Assembly (NCBI GenBank): GCA_965198825.1
Contig: CBDAQB010000003.1
Span: 186,001-250,000 of the forward strand
DNA from: BOG-908 sp965198825
Lineage (GTDB): Bacteria > Pseudomonadota > Alphaproteobacteria > Acetobacterales > Acetobacteraceae
Direction of reading: 5' to 3'
DNA length: 64,000 bases
The notes under the pieces were generated by a model that saw nothing but the letters and a program-made list of their open reading frames with translations, was not told the origin of the DNA and did no database searches. A program made the position numbers and the translations under genes. The first letter of the stretch is position 1. Each line of letters begins with the position of its first letter. Of the stretch, positions 34,201 through 41,229 are shown piece after piece.

Positions 34201-35333
34201 TCCATGACATCGAGGCCCTCATCCAGGCGACAGGCGACAGCGTCCACATCGCCCGCTTCGAGGGCCGCGCAGGCGACGGCACCATCGGCGCCAGCGGCAG
34301 CGTCGGCGTCACCGCGCCAGGCATGCCCATCGACCTCCACATCACCGCGAACAACGCCAAGCCCCTCAGCAGCGACCGCCTGACCACCGTTATCGACGCT
34401 AATATCGCCGTCACCGGCCAGGTGACTGCCAACATGCTGGTCGCCGGCCGCGTGTTCCTCCGCCGCACCGACATCAACATTCCCGACAGCTTCCCCGCGA
34501 GCGTCGCCAAGCTCGATGTCCGCAGGCCAGGCTACAAACCACCACCGCCCGGGCCAGCCACCCCCGCCGCCGTGGTCCGCCTGGACCTCACGATCGACGC
34601 GCCAAACAGCATCTTCGTGCGAGGCCATGGGCTGGACTCGGAACTCGGCGGCAAGCTCACCGTCGCCGGCACCACGTCCGCCCCACAAATCGGCGGCGGC
34701 TTTGAAATGCGCCGCGGCGCCATCAGCGTCGCCGGCACCACGCTGCAGTTCTCGAAAGGCGAGGTGCGCTTCGACGGCTCCGGCGTGAGCCACGCCATCG
34801 ACCCGACCCTCGATTTCGAGGCGGACACTACCTCAGGCGGCGTCACCGCCACACTCGCCGTCACCGGCTACGCCGACGCCCCGAAGATCAAGCTGAGCAG
34901 TTCCCCTGACTTGCCGCAGGACGAAGTGCTCGCTCACCTCCTGTTCGGCACCAGCATACGCAACCTCTCCGCCATCCAGATTGCCGAAATCGGCGCCGCC
35001 GTCGCCGAACTCTCGGGTGTCGGCGGCGGCGGCCCTGGCGTGCTCGGATCGGTGCGAAACACGCTTGGCCTGGACCGCCTCAACGTCAGCGGCGGCAGCG
35101 GCACCACCGGCGCCAGCGTCGAAGCCGGCCGCTATGTAGCGCGCGGCGTCTATGTCGGCGCCAAGCAGGCAACAGGCGGCGGTGGCGGCACGCTCGCCCA
35201 GGTCCAGATCGACCTCACCCGCCGCCTCAAGGCAACCGCCCAGGTCGGCACAGGCGGTGGCAGCGTGCAGGGCTCCACCCCCGAAAACGACACCGGCAGC
35301 ACGATCGGCCTGTCCTACCGATTCGAGTACTAG
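31296..35333 (+). CDS. tamB: Inner-membrane translocation/assembly protein TamB
   Basis: TamB-like (1345 aa), anchored by one N-terminal helix (about residues 5-29, GRIALWVVGILVGLPVVLVL) with a long beta-taco periplasmic part. It is thought to bridge to TamA and carry lipids or barrel proteins. The C-terminal DUF490 signature is clear: LDFEADTTSGGVTATLAVTG, SSSPDLPQDEVLAHLLFGTS and a final GLSYRFEY. The ATG lies two bases after the tamA stop. Confidence 0.95.
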   Translation: MRRLGRIALWVVGILVGLPVVLVLLILVAANIGPGRRLIASEIGSVTGGMVQLTGIGGRFPDALHVGHIEIHDARGAWLTLDGVQLDWSPLALIGKTASIQSLTADHIAMPRLPVAAAPAKPAPPSKGGFSLPVTVDVDHLDVARADLGAVVAGHAASLHLSGRAHVETLDNARATVAIDRLDGPGTYRLTATLDPAAIAAHLTAAEPAGGFVGGIAGLPDLGAIALDASIDGPRSAEKTALNLSAGPLKLAAQGSIDLVNNAAALTLTGSAPAMAPRPDVSWQSIALQADVRGPFTKPNVSAHATLDGLAGGGAHVASVTADATGNQGALDVHLVLGGVVLPPPKPDILSGGPLDLVAHIDLDQPTRPVKFKLTQALVTADGTAQTGGDIAARLHVVVPQIAPLAALGGVDLQGRTEAVATLAMHGQDTDVTVDGTTGFTGGQAPVPTLLGPTIFGVTAKLTGQDLRISRADIQGRALKTSVTGSDLQGNLNLAWKLALSDLSAASPAVIGALQASGHVQGPQTSMAIDADVSGDVGTKQIPKGPLKLTVRAGGLPSAPSGTIDAQGRFDNAPVTIQAQVQRTADGAMHAFLKHADWKSFTADADVGLAPGAKVPAGKLTFRMTRLADLAPLLGQPVTGALSANVVTTGGDRPNAKIDLTGTNIAVGANGAGRISLAGNIADPATNPTVALTLAVNGIAAGAITGDAHVTARGPQAALALQADAQLHNVAGGEAALTTRLMLDAPRKQVLLSALDANVHDEKLHLTAPARIDFGTAVAVDRLRLALGQATIDLAGKITPALALTASVRNVTPDLAKPFAPTLQAAGVLSADARITGTTAAPEGTIRVSAQGIRMRTGPAASLPAANALVTVALQGRAAQIDAHAAAGPKLALSLNGEAPLGTGPLSLRTTGRVDLALLDPILGATGQRARGLLNLNGTVGGTTSAPALGGTLTLANGEVQDFVQGLRVHDIEALIQATGDSVHIARFEGRAGDGTIGASGSVGVTAPGMPIDLHITANNAKPLSSDRLTTVIDANIAVTGQVTANMLVAGRVFLRRTDINIPDSFPASVAKLDVRRPGYKPPPPGPATPAAVVRLDLTIDAPNSIFVRGHGLDSELGGKLTVAGTTSAPQIGGGFEMRRGAISVAGTTLQFSKGEVRFDGSGVSHAIDPTLDFEADTTSGGVTATLAVTGYADAPKIKLSSSPDLPQDEVLAHLLFGTSIRNLSAIQIAEIGAAVAELSGVGGGGPGVLGSVRNTLGLDRLNVSGGSGTTGASVEAGRYVARGVYVGAKQATGGGGGTLAQVQIDLTRRLKATAQVGTGGGSVQGSTPENDTGSTIGLSYRFEY

Positions 35334-35634
35334 GCTGGTGGCGGCGGCAGACGCCTCTCACGCTCCTCTCTGCGCATTTTGAGCCTGGTGACCCGGGTCA
35401 CGACGTCCGAAATGATGGAGCTTGCAAGGCCGGCTGCCGCTAAGCCTGCCGCGGCCTTTGTCTCAGTCAGGAGGTTGCCCTGCCCCGCTTCGAGCCGGGT
35501 CATGCGGTCTTCCACGGCGCGCGTTCGCAGGTCGATCGCTCGAGCGCCAAACGCGTGCTGCTTTGGAATTCAAGCAGCATCTCGAGCTTGCGGCCGATAG
35601 CCCAAAGACGCGCCGGCACATCCCAAAGCGCCAC
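35330..35634 (-). pseudogene. Small coiled-coil-like gene, apparently frameshifted
   Basis: From GTG 35634, frame one reads (M)ALWDVPARLWAIGRKLEMLL then EFQ. A second frame picks up near 35566 with QHAFGARAIDLRTRAVEDRM, TRLEAGQGNLLTETKAAAGL and AAAGLASSIISDVV, ending at 35330. Together they make a plausible ~100-aa helical protein with one base-level shift at GAATTCCAAAGC. Frame one alone stops at 35500. No family name is recognised. A sequencing error, a recent mutation or two small overlapping genes are alternatives. Its end overlaps the tamB stop by four bases. Confidence 0.4.
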
Positions 35635-35642
35635 AGGAGCGA

Positions 35643-35816
35643 CTACGCGGAGGGCTTCGACACCCGGTCGAGAAGAGCATTCATCGCCGACCGCTCAGCC
35701 TCAATGCCTGCATCGAGCCGATCGAGGATACGGTCGAGATCCCTCAGGATCTCACGCGTGCCTGCTGGCGGCATCTTGTCCGACATGCTGGTCTGCGAAC
35801 CTGGAGCCATCGCCAT
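35643..35816 (-). CDS. Small helical hypothetical protein
   Basis: A 57-aa product from ATG 35816 (GGCGGGAGA just upstream; ATG 35810 has better spacing). The C-terminal half is a predicted amphipathic helix (REILRDLDRILDRLDAGIEA then ERSAMNALLDRV). It ends eight bases before the GTG of the frameshifted gene, suggesting a former two-gene unit. No family is recognised. Confidence 0.4.
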   Translation of the reverse strand: MAMAPGSQTSMSDKMPPAGTREILRDLDRILDRLDAGIEAERSAMNALLDRVSKPSA

Positions 35817-35881
35817 TCTCCCGCCTACCGGCATAGATGCCATGAAACCTTATTACTAGCAGCTTATATTACGATAACAAA

Positions 35882-36619
35882 TCAAACCATCGTCACGCCG
35901 CCATTCACGTGCAGCGTTGTTCCCGTGACCCAGCTCGCTTCGTCGGACACGAGATAAACAACCGCTGCCGCCACATCGGCCGGCTGGCCCAGGCGGCCCA
36001 GCGGCATGACATCAATGAGGCGCTCACGTTGCGCTTCTGTCAGCCCAGCCGTCATCGGCGTATCGACATACCCGGGAGCGACCACGTTCACCGTGATGCC
36101 GCGGCTGCCGACTTCCTGCGCCAGCGACTTGCTCATGCCGATCAGCCCGGCCTTGGCCGCCGCGTAGTTCGACTGCCCCGCATTACCCGCACTGCCGACA
36201 ACGCTGCCGATCTGCACAATTCGGCCTGCCCGCCTGCGCACCATGCCCTTGAGCGCGGCCCTGCAAAGCCGGAACGGCGCCGCGAGATCCACATCTAGGA
36301 CGGCTGCGAAATCCTCGTCCTTCATCCGCAGCGCGAGCGTATCCCGCGTCAGCCCGGCATTGTTGACCAGGATGTGCAATGGCCCGCCCGCGGCTTCGGC
36401 CGCGGCGATCAGCGCGTCGGCGGCGCCAGGCTCACGCAAGTCGGCCGGGCAGACATGCACGCGCTCGCCCAACTCGGAAGCGAGGCTGTCGAGCGCCTCA
36501 CGCCTGGTGCCGGAGAGAGTGACAATCGCGCCCTGAGCATGCAGGGCGCGGGCGATGCCGGCGCCAATACCGCCCGATGCCCCGGTGACGAGGGCAGGGC
36601 GGCCTTCCAGTGAAAACAT
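35882..36619 (-). CDS. fabG: 3-oxoacyl-[ACP] reductase FabG
   Basis: FabG (245 aa) performs the NADPH-dependent first reduction of fatty-acid elongation. The Rossmann motif TGASGGIG is at residues 12-19 and NNAG at about 86-89. The catalytic Ser139, Tyr152 and Lys156 lie in QIGSVVGSAGNAGQSNYAAAK. The C-terminal GYVDTPMTAGL and VNGGVTMV are typical. It overlaps fabD by one base (TGATG), confirming a fabD-fabG operon. Confidence 0.95.
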   Translation of the reverse strand: MFSLEGRPALVTGASGGIGAGIARALHAQGAIVTLSGTRREALDSLASELGERVHVCPADLREPGAADALIAAAEAAGGPLHILVNNAGLTRDTLALRMKDEDFAAVLDVDLAAPFRLCRAALKGMVRRRAGRIVQIGSVVGSAGNAGQSNYAAAKAGLIGMSKSLAQEVGSRGITVNVVAPGYVDTPMTAGLTEAQRERLIDVMPLGRLGQPADVAAAVVYLVSDEASWVTGTTLHVNGGVTMV

Positions 36620-37590
36620 CAGAGAACTTTCAGCAACGCTTCAATTTCGGAGGGTGTACCGGCCGAATAGGCCGCGGCCTCAGGGAGGATACGGCGAACC
36701 AACCCGGCGAGCACCTTGCCGGCCCCGAGCTCGACGAAGCTGTCCACACCCATGTCGCCGCAAGCCAGCACGCTTTCGCGCCAGCGCACCGTCCCGGTCA
36801 CCTGCGCCACCAGCAGCCGCTTGATTTCGGCCGGGTCGGTCACTTTCGCCGCGGTGACATTCGAGACGAGCGGCACTGAAGGCGCGAGCAGGCCCGAACC
36901 GTCCAAAGCCTCTGCCATGGCATCGCCCGCAGGCGACATCAGCGCGCAATGGAAAGGCGCCGACACCGGCAGCAGCATCGCCCGCTTCACGCCGCGGGTC
37001 TTCGCGATTTCGATGGCTCGCTCCACCGCTTCACGATGGCCGGAAATCACCACCTGGCCGCCGCCATTGTCGTTGGCTGGCGAGACGACCTGGCGGACAT
37101 CGGCCTCGCCATCCCGGTGCAGCACCTCGGCTTCCTTGCAGATCTCCATGCATTGCGCGAGTTCCACACCTAGCAGGGCCGCCATTGCCCCTTCGCCGGC
37201 CGGAACCGCCGCCTGCATCGCCCTGCCGCGCCGCCGCAGCAGGCCGGCCACCTCGGCTACCGAAAAGCTGCCCGCAGCAGCCAGTGCGCTATATTCGCCG
37301 AGCGAGTGGCCGGCGACGAGCGCTGCCCGGTCGGCCACCTTGATCCCGCCCTCCTGCTCCAGCACACGCACCACGGCGAGCGACATGGCCATCAGCGCCG
37401 GCTGGGTGTTCTCCGTCAGAGTCAGCTCCTCCGGCGGTCCTTCGAACATCAGCTTCGAAAGCCGCTGGCCGAGCACGTCATCGACTTCCTGAAACACCTC
37501 CCGCGCGGCCGAAAACGCCGCAGCGAGATCGCGGCCCATGCCGACGGTCTGGCTCCCCTGGCCCGGAAATACGAAGGCGTAAACAGACAT
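36619..37590 (-). CDS. fabD: Malonyl-CoA:ACP transacylase FabD
   Basis: FabD (323 aa from ATG 37590) loads malonate onto acyl-carrier protein. FVFPGQGSQTVGMG opens the protein. The nucleophile Ser96 lies in GHSLGEYSALAA and catalytic His214 in SAPFHCALMSP. The frame extends to 37701, but those residues are not family-like. It is translated with fabG. Confidence 0.96.
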   Translation of the reverse strand: MSVYAFVFPGQGSQTVGMGRDLAAAFSAAREVFQEVDDVLGQRLSKLMFEGPPEELTLTENTQPALMAMSLAVVRVLEQEGGIKVADRAALVAGHSLGEYSALAAAGSFSVAEVAGLLRRRGRAMQAAVPAGEGAMAALLGVELAQCMEICKEAEVLHRDGEADVRQVVSPANDNGGGQVVISGHREAVERAIEIAKTRGVKRAMLLPVSAPFHCALMSPAGDAMAEALDGSGLLAPSVPLVSNVTAAKVTDPAEIKRLLVAQVTGTVRWRESVLACGDMGVDSFVELGAGKVLAGLVRRILPEAAAYSAGTPSEIEALLKVL

Positions 37591-37805
37591 CGGTGAGACA
37601 CTCTTGCTACGACAGGCGTGTGAAGGACAGGAACCGGCCGGCCGGGTGACAGGCGATAGAGCCCGTGCTTTCCCGAAAGACCTGTGCTTCCCCGGCGGCA
37701 CCGGAGCCGCGGCGATATCGCGCCGCCCTTCGGTGGTGTCAAATTACGGCAGCCCAGACGCAGACATAAGTGTGCAGGCTCCACCGCGGCCCAGGAGATC
37801 GGAAC

Positions 37806-38957
37806 ATGGCTTCGCTCATCGAAACTCTCATCGGCGGCTCGGTCGTGCGCAAGGACGACAAGCGGATCGCACCCACCCGGCGTCCGCTTCCTGAACGCCC
37901 GAGGGAGCTCCTCGACGTCTTCTCCGCCATGGGCGGTGAAGCCAGCATGGCCAACCTGGGGCGCTCCCTCGAGCTTCAGGGGGCAACTGCACGCTGGCTC
38001 ATTGCCGTCGTGCTCAACCGCTGGCCCACGATCGCCGAGCTGCAGGCTCAACCCGAGCCATACGACGCGCGCCGGCATCTGAGCGAACTCATCGTCGGCA
38101 CCGAATTCCGCAGCCTCCTGGCACAGCGCATCCTACACGCCTTCCCGGAAAAGCGCCGCATGCTGTTCGTGCGTGTGCCGCACTGCGCCGGCGAGCATTT
38201 CCTCCAACTCGCGCAGACCATGCACCCCGTCTTCCCCAATCGCCTCGCCAATCCGCGCGGCAACGCCCCGCGCGACTATTTCGCGACACTCGGCCAGCAC
38301 ATGGGACGATATCTGCACACCCGTTCTGTCATGCTCGTGCAGCCACGCATGGAGCCCTTCTACAAGCCAGCCATCCAAGCCGCGCCCGACAACACGGAAG
38401 CCGACCCGCAAGCAGGAGAATCGCTGCCCTGGACCATGACAAGTCCGCCCTACCGCCCCTCCGACCGGCTGTTCACGATCGTTCGTGATCCCGACGAGAT
38501 CATCCTGGGACAGGTCAACCGCATCGCCGCTGCCCTTCAGCAAAGCCCTGAGCACGACAAGCCGCCGGTCGGATGGTGGCGCAAACGCCTGGCAACCACC
38601 GGAGCCACCGACCCCAAAGCCACCGCCCGCCGCGTCCTGGCGCTCTTCCCCCATGCCAATCCGATCTGCCAGGCCCTGGGCGATGGCACTCTCTCAGGCG
38701 CCCTCGAAGCCTGCCTCATCACCGGCGTCGAAATCGCCGATCTCAGTCGCTACGACGAATGGATCGTGCGCACGTGGGACACCAAGCCGGAGCCTGCAGC
38801 ACCGAGACCCGAACCCATCCTGGCACGCGTCGATCTCACTGCCGACGATCAGGCGCGTCTCGCTACCCTGACCGACCAGGATCGCCCTCTCTACGCGCGA
38901 ATCAGGAACGCCATCGATGGGGCGACGACGTCTGCCGTGAGCGGATTGCGGATTTAG
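37806..38957 (+). CDS. Unknown protein with sulfotransferase-like motifs
   Basis: A 383-aa cytosolic protein with no confident family. Residues 121-132 (FVRVPHCAGEHF) resemble the PAPS 5'-phosphosulfate loop of sulfotransferases (FxRxPKxxGT-like), although the usual Lys is His. Residues 223-240 (FTIVRDPDEIILGQVNRI) resemble the 3'-phosphate motif (RDPxxxxxSx). The N-terminal ~110 residues (RPRELLDVFSAMGGEASMAN; RHLSELIVGTEFRSLLAQRI) look helical. A Sulfotransfer_2-like fold acting on glycans is a guess. It stands alone, divergent from fabD. Confidence 0.55.
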   Translation: MASLIETLIGGSVVRKDDKRIAPTRRPLPERPRELLDVFSAMGGEASMANLGRSLELQGATARWLIAVVLNRWPTIAELQAQPEPYDARRHLSELIVGTEFRSLLAQRILHAFPEKRRMLFVRVPHCAGEHFLQLAQTMHPVFPNRLANPRGNAPRDYFATLGQHMGRYLHTRSVMLVQPRMEPFYKPAIQAAPDNTEADPQAGESLPWTMTSPPYRPSDRLFTIVRDPDEIILGQVNRIAAALQQSPEHDKPPVGWWRKRLATTGATDPKATARRVLALFPHANPICQALGDGTLSGALEACLITGVEIADLSRYDEWIVRTWDTKPEPAAPRPEPILARVDLTADDQARLATLTDQDRPLYARIRNAIDGATTSAVSGLRI

Positions 38958-38967
38958 GAAGCAAGCA

Positions 38968-39074
38968 GTTCTTTTTTGAAAAAAAGAACCAAAAAACTTT
39001 TGCGACTTGGGACCGAGATTGTGGGAGGCCCGGCCTAAAGTCCCAAAAGCTTTTTACTACTTTCAAAAAAGAAG
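38968..39074. repeat. AT-rich two-arm element, copy 8 (B-left, A-right)
   Basis: The left arm GTTC-T6-G-A7-GAAC is followed by CAAAAAACTTTTGC. The right side is degenerate (CCAAAAGCTTTTTACTACTTTC-like, then A6-GAAG). The core reads GGGACCGAGATTGTGGG and GCCTAAAGTC, nearly identical to copy 5. It lies between the convergent gene ending at 38957 and the VOC gene. Confidence 0.85.
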
Positions 39075-39084
39075 CGATTGCTAG

Positions 39085-39498
39085 CTAGTAGCTAGGCCAA
39101 AGCCCAGGCGTCGCCACCTCGACCGAATGCCCGTCCGGATCACGGAAATACAGGCTCGTCCCCCCGCGCGGCCAGGTAATCCGGCTCTCGATCGCAACTT
39201 GCTGCTGCGCTAAATGCGTGTCCCACGCCTCAAGTTCGCCCTTCGAAATCGCAAAGGCGAGATGAAGCACCCCCCTACCGTCATGCTCCGGTATCGTCCC
39301 GACAGGCGTCACACTCGGTGCAGCCGACCCACCCAACACGAACAACAACAGCACGCCGCCCCCGGGTACGCCCATCGCGCGCATTCTCTCATCACGCAAG
39401 AAATCCTCGAAGCCCAGGACGCGCTCGTAGAAATCACCTGAGATACCCAGATCTTTTACATAAAGCGCCGTTTCCAGGATGTGGCTGAGTCTTGGCAT
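39085..39498 (-). CDS. VOC (glyoxalase/dioxygenase superfamily) protein
   Basis: A 137-aa vicinal-oxygen-chelate protein from ATG 39498 (GGAG six bases upstream). MPRLSHILETALYVKDLGIS is followed by FYERVLGF and, near the end, TSLYFRDPDGHSVEVATPGL. His and Glu positions fit the metal-binding pattern. The substrate is unknown; relatives include glyoxalases, ring-cleavage dioxygenases and fosfomycin-modifying enzymes. An alternative start at 39510 adds four residues. Confidence 0.85.
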   Translation of the reverse strand: MPRLSHILETALYVKDLGISGDFYERVLGFEDFLRDERMRAMGVPGGGVLLLFVLGGSAAPSVTPVGTIPEHDGRGVLHLAFAISKGELEAWDTHLAQQQVAIESRITWPRGGTSLYFRDPDGHSVEVATPGLWPSY

Positions 39499-39534
39499 TT
39501 GCTGCTCCATTGGCAAGTTCCCTTCAGGCAAGCA

Positions 39535-39644
39535 CTTCTTTTTTGAAAAAAAGAAGCAAAAAACTTTTGCATGTTTAGGCTCGGCACTTCCTCATGCCCG
39601 GCCCAAACGTCCAAGAAGTTTTTGGTTCTTTTTTCAAAAAGAAC
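39535..39644. repeat. AT-rich two-arm element, copy 9 (A-left, B-right)
   Basis: The left arm CTTC-T6-G-A7-GAAG has GCAAAAAACTTTTGC after it. The right side has CAAGAAGTTTTTGG and the arm GTTC-T6-C-A5-GAAC. The core reads TTTAGGCTCGGCACTTCCTC and CCCGGCCCAAAC. Its right end overlaps the last ~11 bases of the GNAT gene, whose final residues (KESSF) are encoded by the repeat. Confidence 0.9.
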
Positions 39645-40098
39645 TTTCCTTCCTGCCACTTGCCTTCCGCAGTGGCCGAACAAACCGAACACCGCTCTCC
39701 AGAAAACCCGTGTTCAAGCAAAACTCCGCCAACCCGTCGCCTGATCCTGTCAACTCGAGCGCACCACAATTGGCAACCCGCGCGGCTTGGGCAGCAGCCT
39801 TCACGAGCAGCCGGCCGAGCCCGCGCCTGCGGTCGTCCGGCGCCACGAACAGGCCGGTGATCTGCGCAATGGGCTGGGCCGCTTCCGGCGTACGATACCA
39901 GTGCAACACGACGATACCGCTAGGCGGTCCCCATTCCACGGCAATCAGCACCGCCCCCGCATGCTGCCGCATCGACTCCAGCCGCGACGCCATGTCGCGT
40001 GGTTCGACAATGTGCCCGGCCGCTGCCAGGAGCGTGCATAAACCCTGCGCATCCGTGACAGTCGCCGTGCGTATTTCAAGACCATACCGAGTATTCAT
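39634..40098 (-). CDS. GNAT-family N-acetyltransferase
   Basis: A 154-aa GNAT protein. The acetyl-CoA-binding motif A is ITGLFVAPDDRRRGLGRLLV, containing the RxxGxG/A-type pattern. NCGALELTGSGDGLAEFCLN and GFLESGVRFVRPL complete the fold. The substrate cannot be told. The C-terminus appears to have been extended or replaced by repeat sequence. Confidence 0.85.
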   Translation of the reverse strand: MNTRYGLEIRTATVTDAQGLCTLLAAAGHIVEPRDMASRLESMRQHAGAVLIAVEWGPPSGIVVLHWYRTPEAAQPIAQITGLFVAPDDRRRGLGRLLVKAAAQAARVANCGALELTGSGDGLAEFCLNTGFLESGVRFVRPLRKASGRKESSF

Positions 40099-40151
40099 GC
40101 CTGTGGTTCTACTTTACCAAGAAGCCTGACTGCCTTGCTCAAAGGAAATTC

Positions 40152-40616
40152 ATGCCCAACCCCGACAAATACCTGGAAGATGTAGCCGTAGGCGACACCT
40201 GGACAGGTGAACCGATCGAGATGCACGAAGCCGACATCATCGCTTTCGGGAAATCCTTCGACCCGCAGCCGTTCCACATCGACCCGGACAGCGCCAAGGC
40301 CGGCCCCTTTGGCTCGTTGATTGCGAGCGGCTGGCACGTCGCGGCCGTCGTCATGCGCCAGTTCGTTGACAGCAAACCTTATGGATCCACGCCGCTGCTG
40401 GGCATGGGCGTTGACGAGCTGCGTTGGCTGCACCCTGTCCGACCAGGAGACCGCCTCACCGTCAAGCGCGAAATCATCTCCGTGAAGCGCTCCGAGTCCA
40501 AGCCGGACCGTGGCGTCATCCGCAATGCAACGACCGTCACCAACCAGGATGGCGTGGTGGTGATGCGCTTCCTGACAACGGCTCAGATGCCTGCCCGCCC
40601 AAACGCCGCGGCTTGA
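40152..40616 (+). CDS. MaoC-like hot-dog dehydratase
   Basis: A 154-aa MaoC-family protein that likely hydrates or dehydrates an acyl-CoA or acyl-ACP substrate. The (R)-hydratase-type motif is FDPQPFHIDPDSAKAGPFGS, followed by LIASGWHVAAVVMRQFVD; the D/H pair in FDPQPFH is catalytic in relatives. The C-terminal GDRLTVKREIISVKRSESKP fits. Its stop is 11 bases from the convergent Nudix gene. Confidence 0.88.
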   Translation: MPNPDKYLEDVAVGDTWTGEPIEMHEADIIAFGKSFDPQPFHIDPDSAKAGPFGSLIASGWHVAAVVMRQFVDSKPYGSTPLLGMGVDELRWLHPVRPGDRLTVKREIISVKRSESKPDRGVIRNATTVTNQDGVVVMRFLTTAQMPARPNAAA

Positions 40617-40627
40617 TGATGTAGACG

Positions 40628-41080
40628 CTAAGCTCCAAGGAGAACCTTGCTCGCCTGGATAACACTGTGAAATTCGGCGCCTAGCTCGTAGGGTTCGAGC
40701 GCCGCGAGGGGCGCCCACACGGCTGCGGTGGCGTCGCCTCCTGGTCTAGCCTCGCCTGCCTCCCACCGGGCGCAGAAATCGAGGATTGTATAGTGGTATC
40801 GTACGGCGCCCGCCTCGTCGCGATGGATACTGTCCACGTGCGCCGCGAGGTGCAGGGGGCCAGCCGTCACCCCGGCTTCCTCGAAAAGTTCGCGTCGCGC
40901 CCCGGCCTCTGCCGTCTCCCCAAGCTTTTGTGCGCCGCCTGGAAAGCTCCATTCACCCCACGCTGGCGCGCGGCCGCGCCTGATGAGCAAAACCGACCGT
41001 TCACGCAAAACAACGACGCCGACACCGACCAGCGGACGCTCAGGGTAGGTGCGTTTTGAGCGCGCGTGTTGCTTTTGCAT
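40628..41080 (-). CDS. Nudix hydrolase
   Basis: A 150-aa Nudix protein. The full Nudix box G-x5-E-x7-RE-x-x-EE-x-G is present from GGAQKLGETAEAGARREL through FEEAGV. The metal-binding Glu residues lie in RELFEEAG. The N-terminus (YPERPLVGVGVVVLRERSVL) resembles ADP-ribose or NADH pyrophosphatase-type enzymes; the exact substrate is unknown. It is divergent from the hybrid kinase. Confidence 0.9.
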   Translation of the reverse strand: MQKQHARSKRTYPERPLVGVGVVVLRERSVLLIRRGRAPAWGEWSFPGGAQKLGETAEAGARRELFEEAGVTAGPLHLAAHVDSIHRDEAGAVRYHYTILDFCARWEAGEARPGGDATAAVWAPLAALEPYELGAEFHSVIQASKVLLGA

Positions 41081-41229
41081 ATAGCAAACCTCTTCGTTGG
41101 GTATTCTGCCGATATCTACAACCTATGATGCGCAATAGCAGCAAAAGCCCCTGTAAAATAAGGAGAAAAACTGACTTGACCGCGTAACAAATTACAGGAA
41201 AGCATCCTCCGGTTGTTGAGGAGGTTTAG

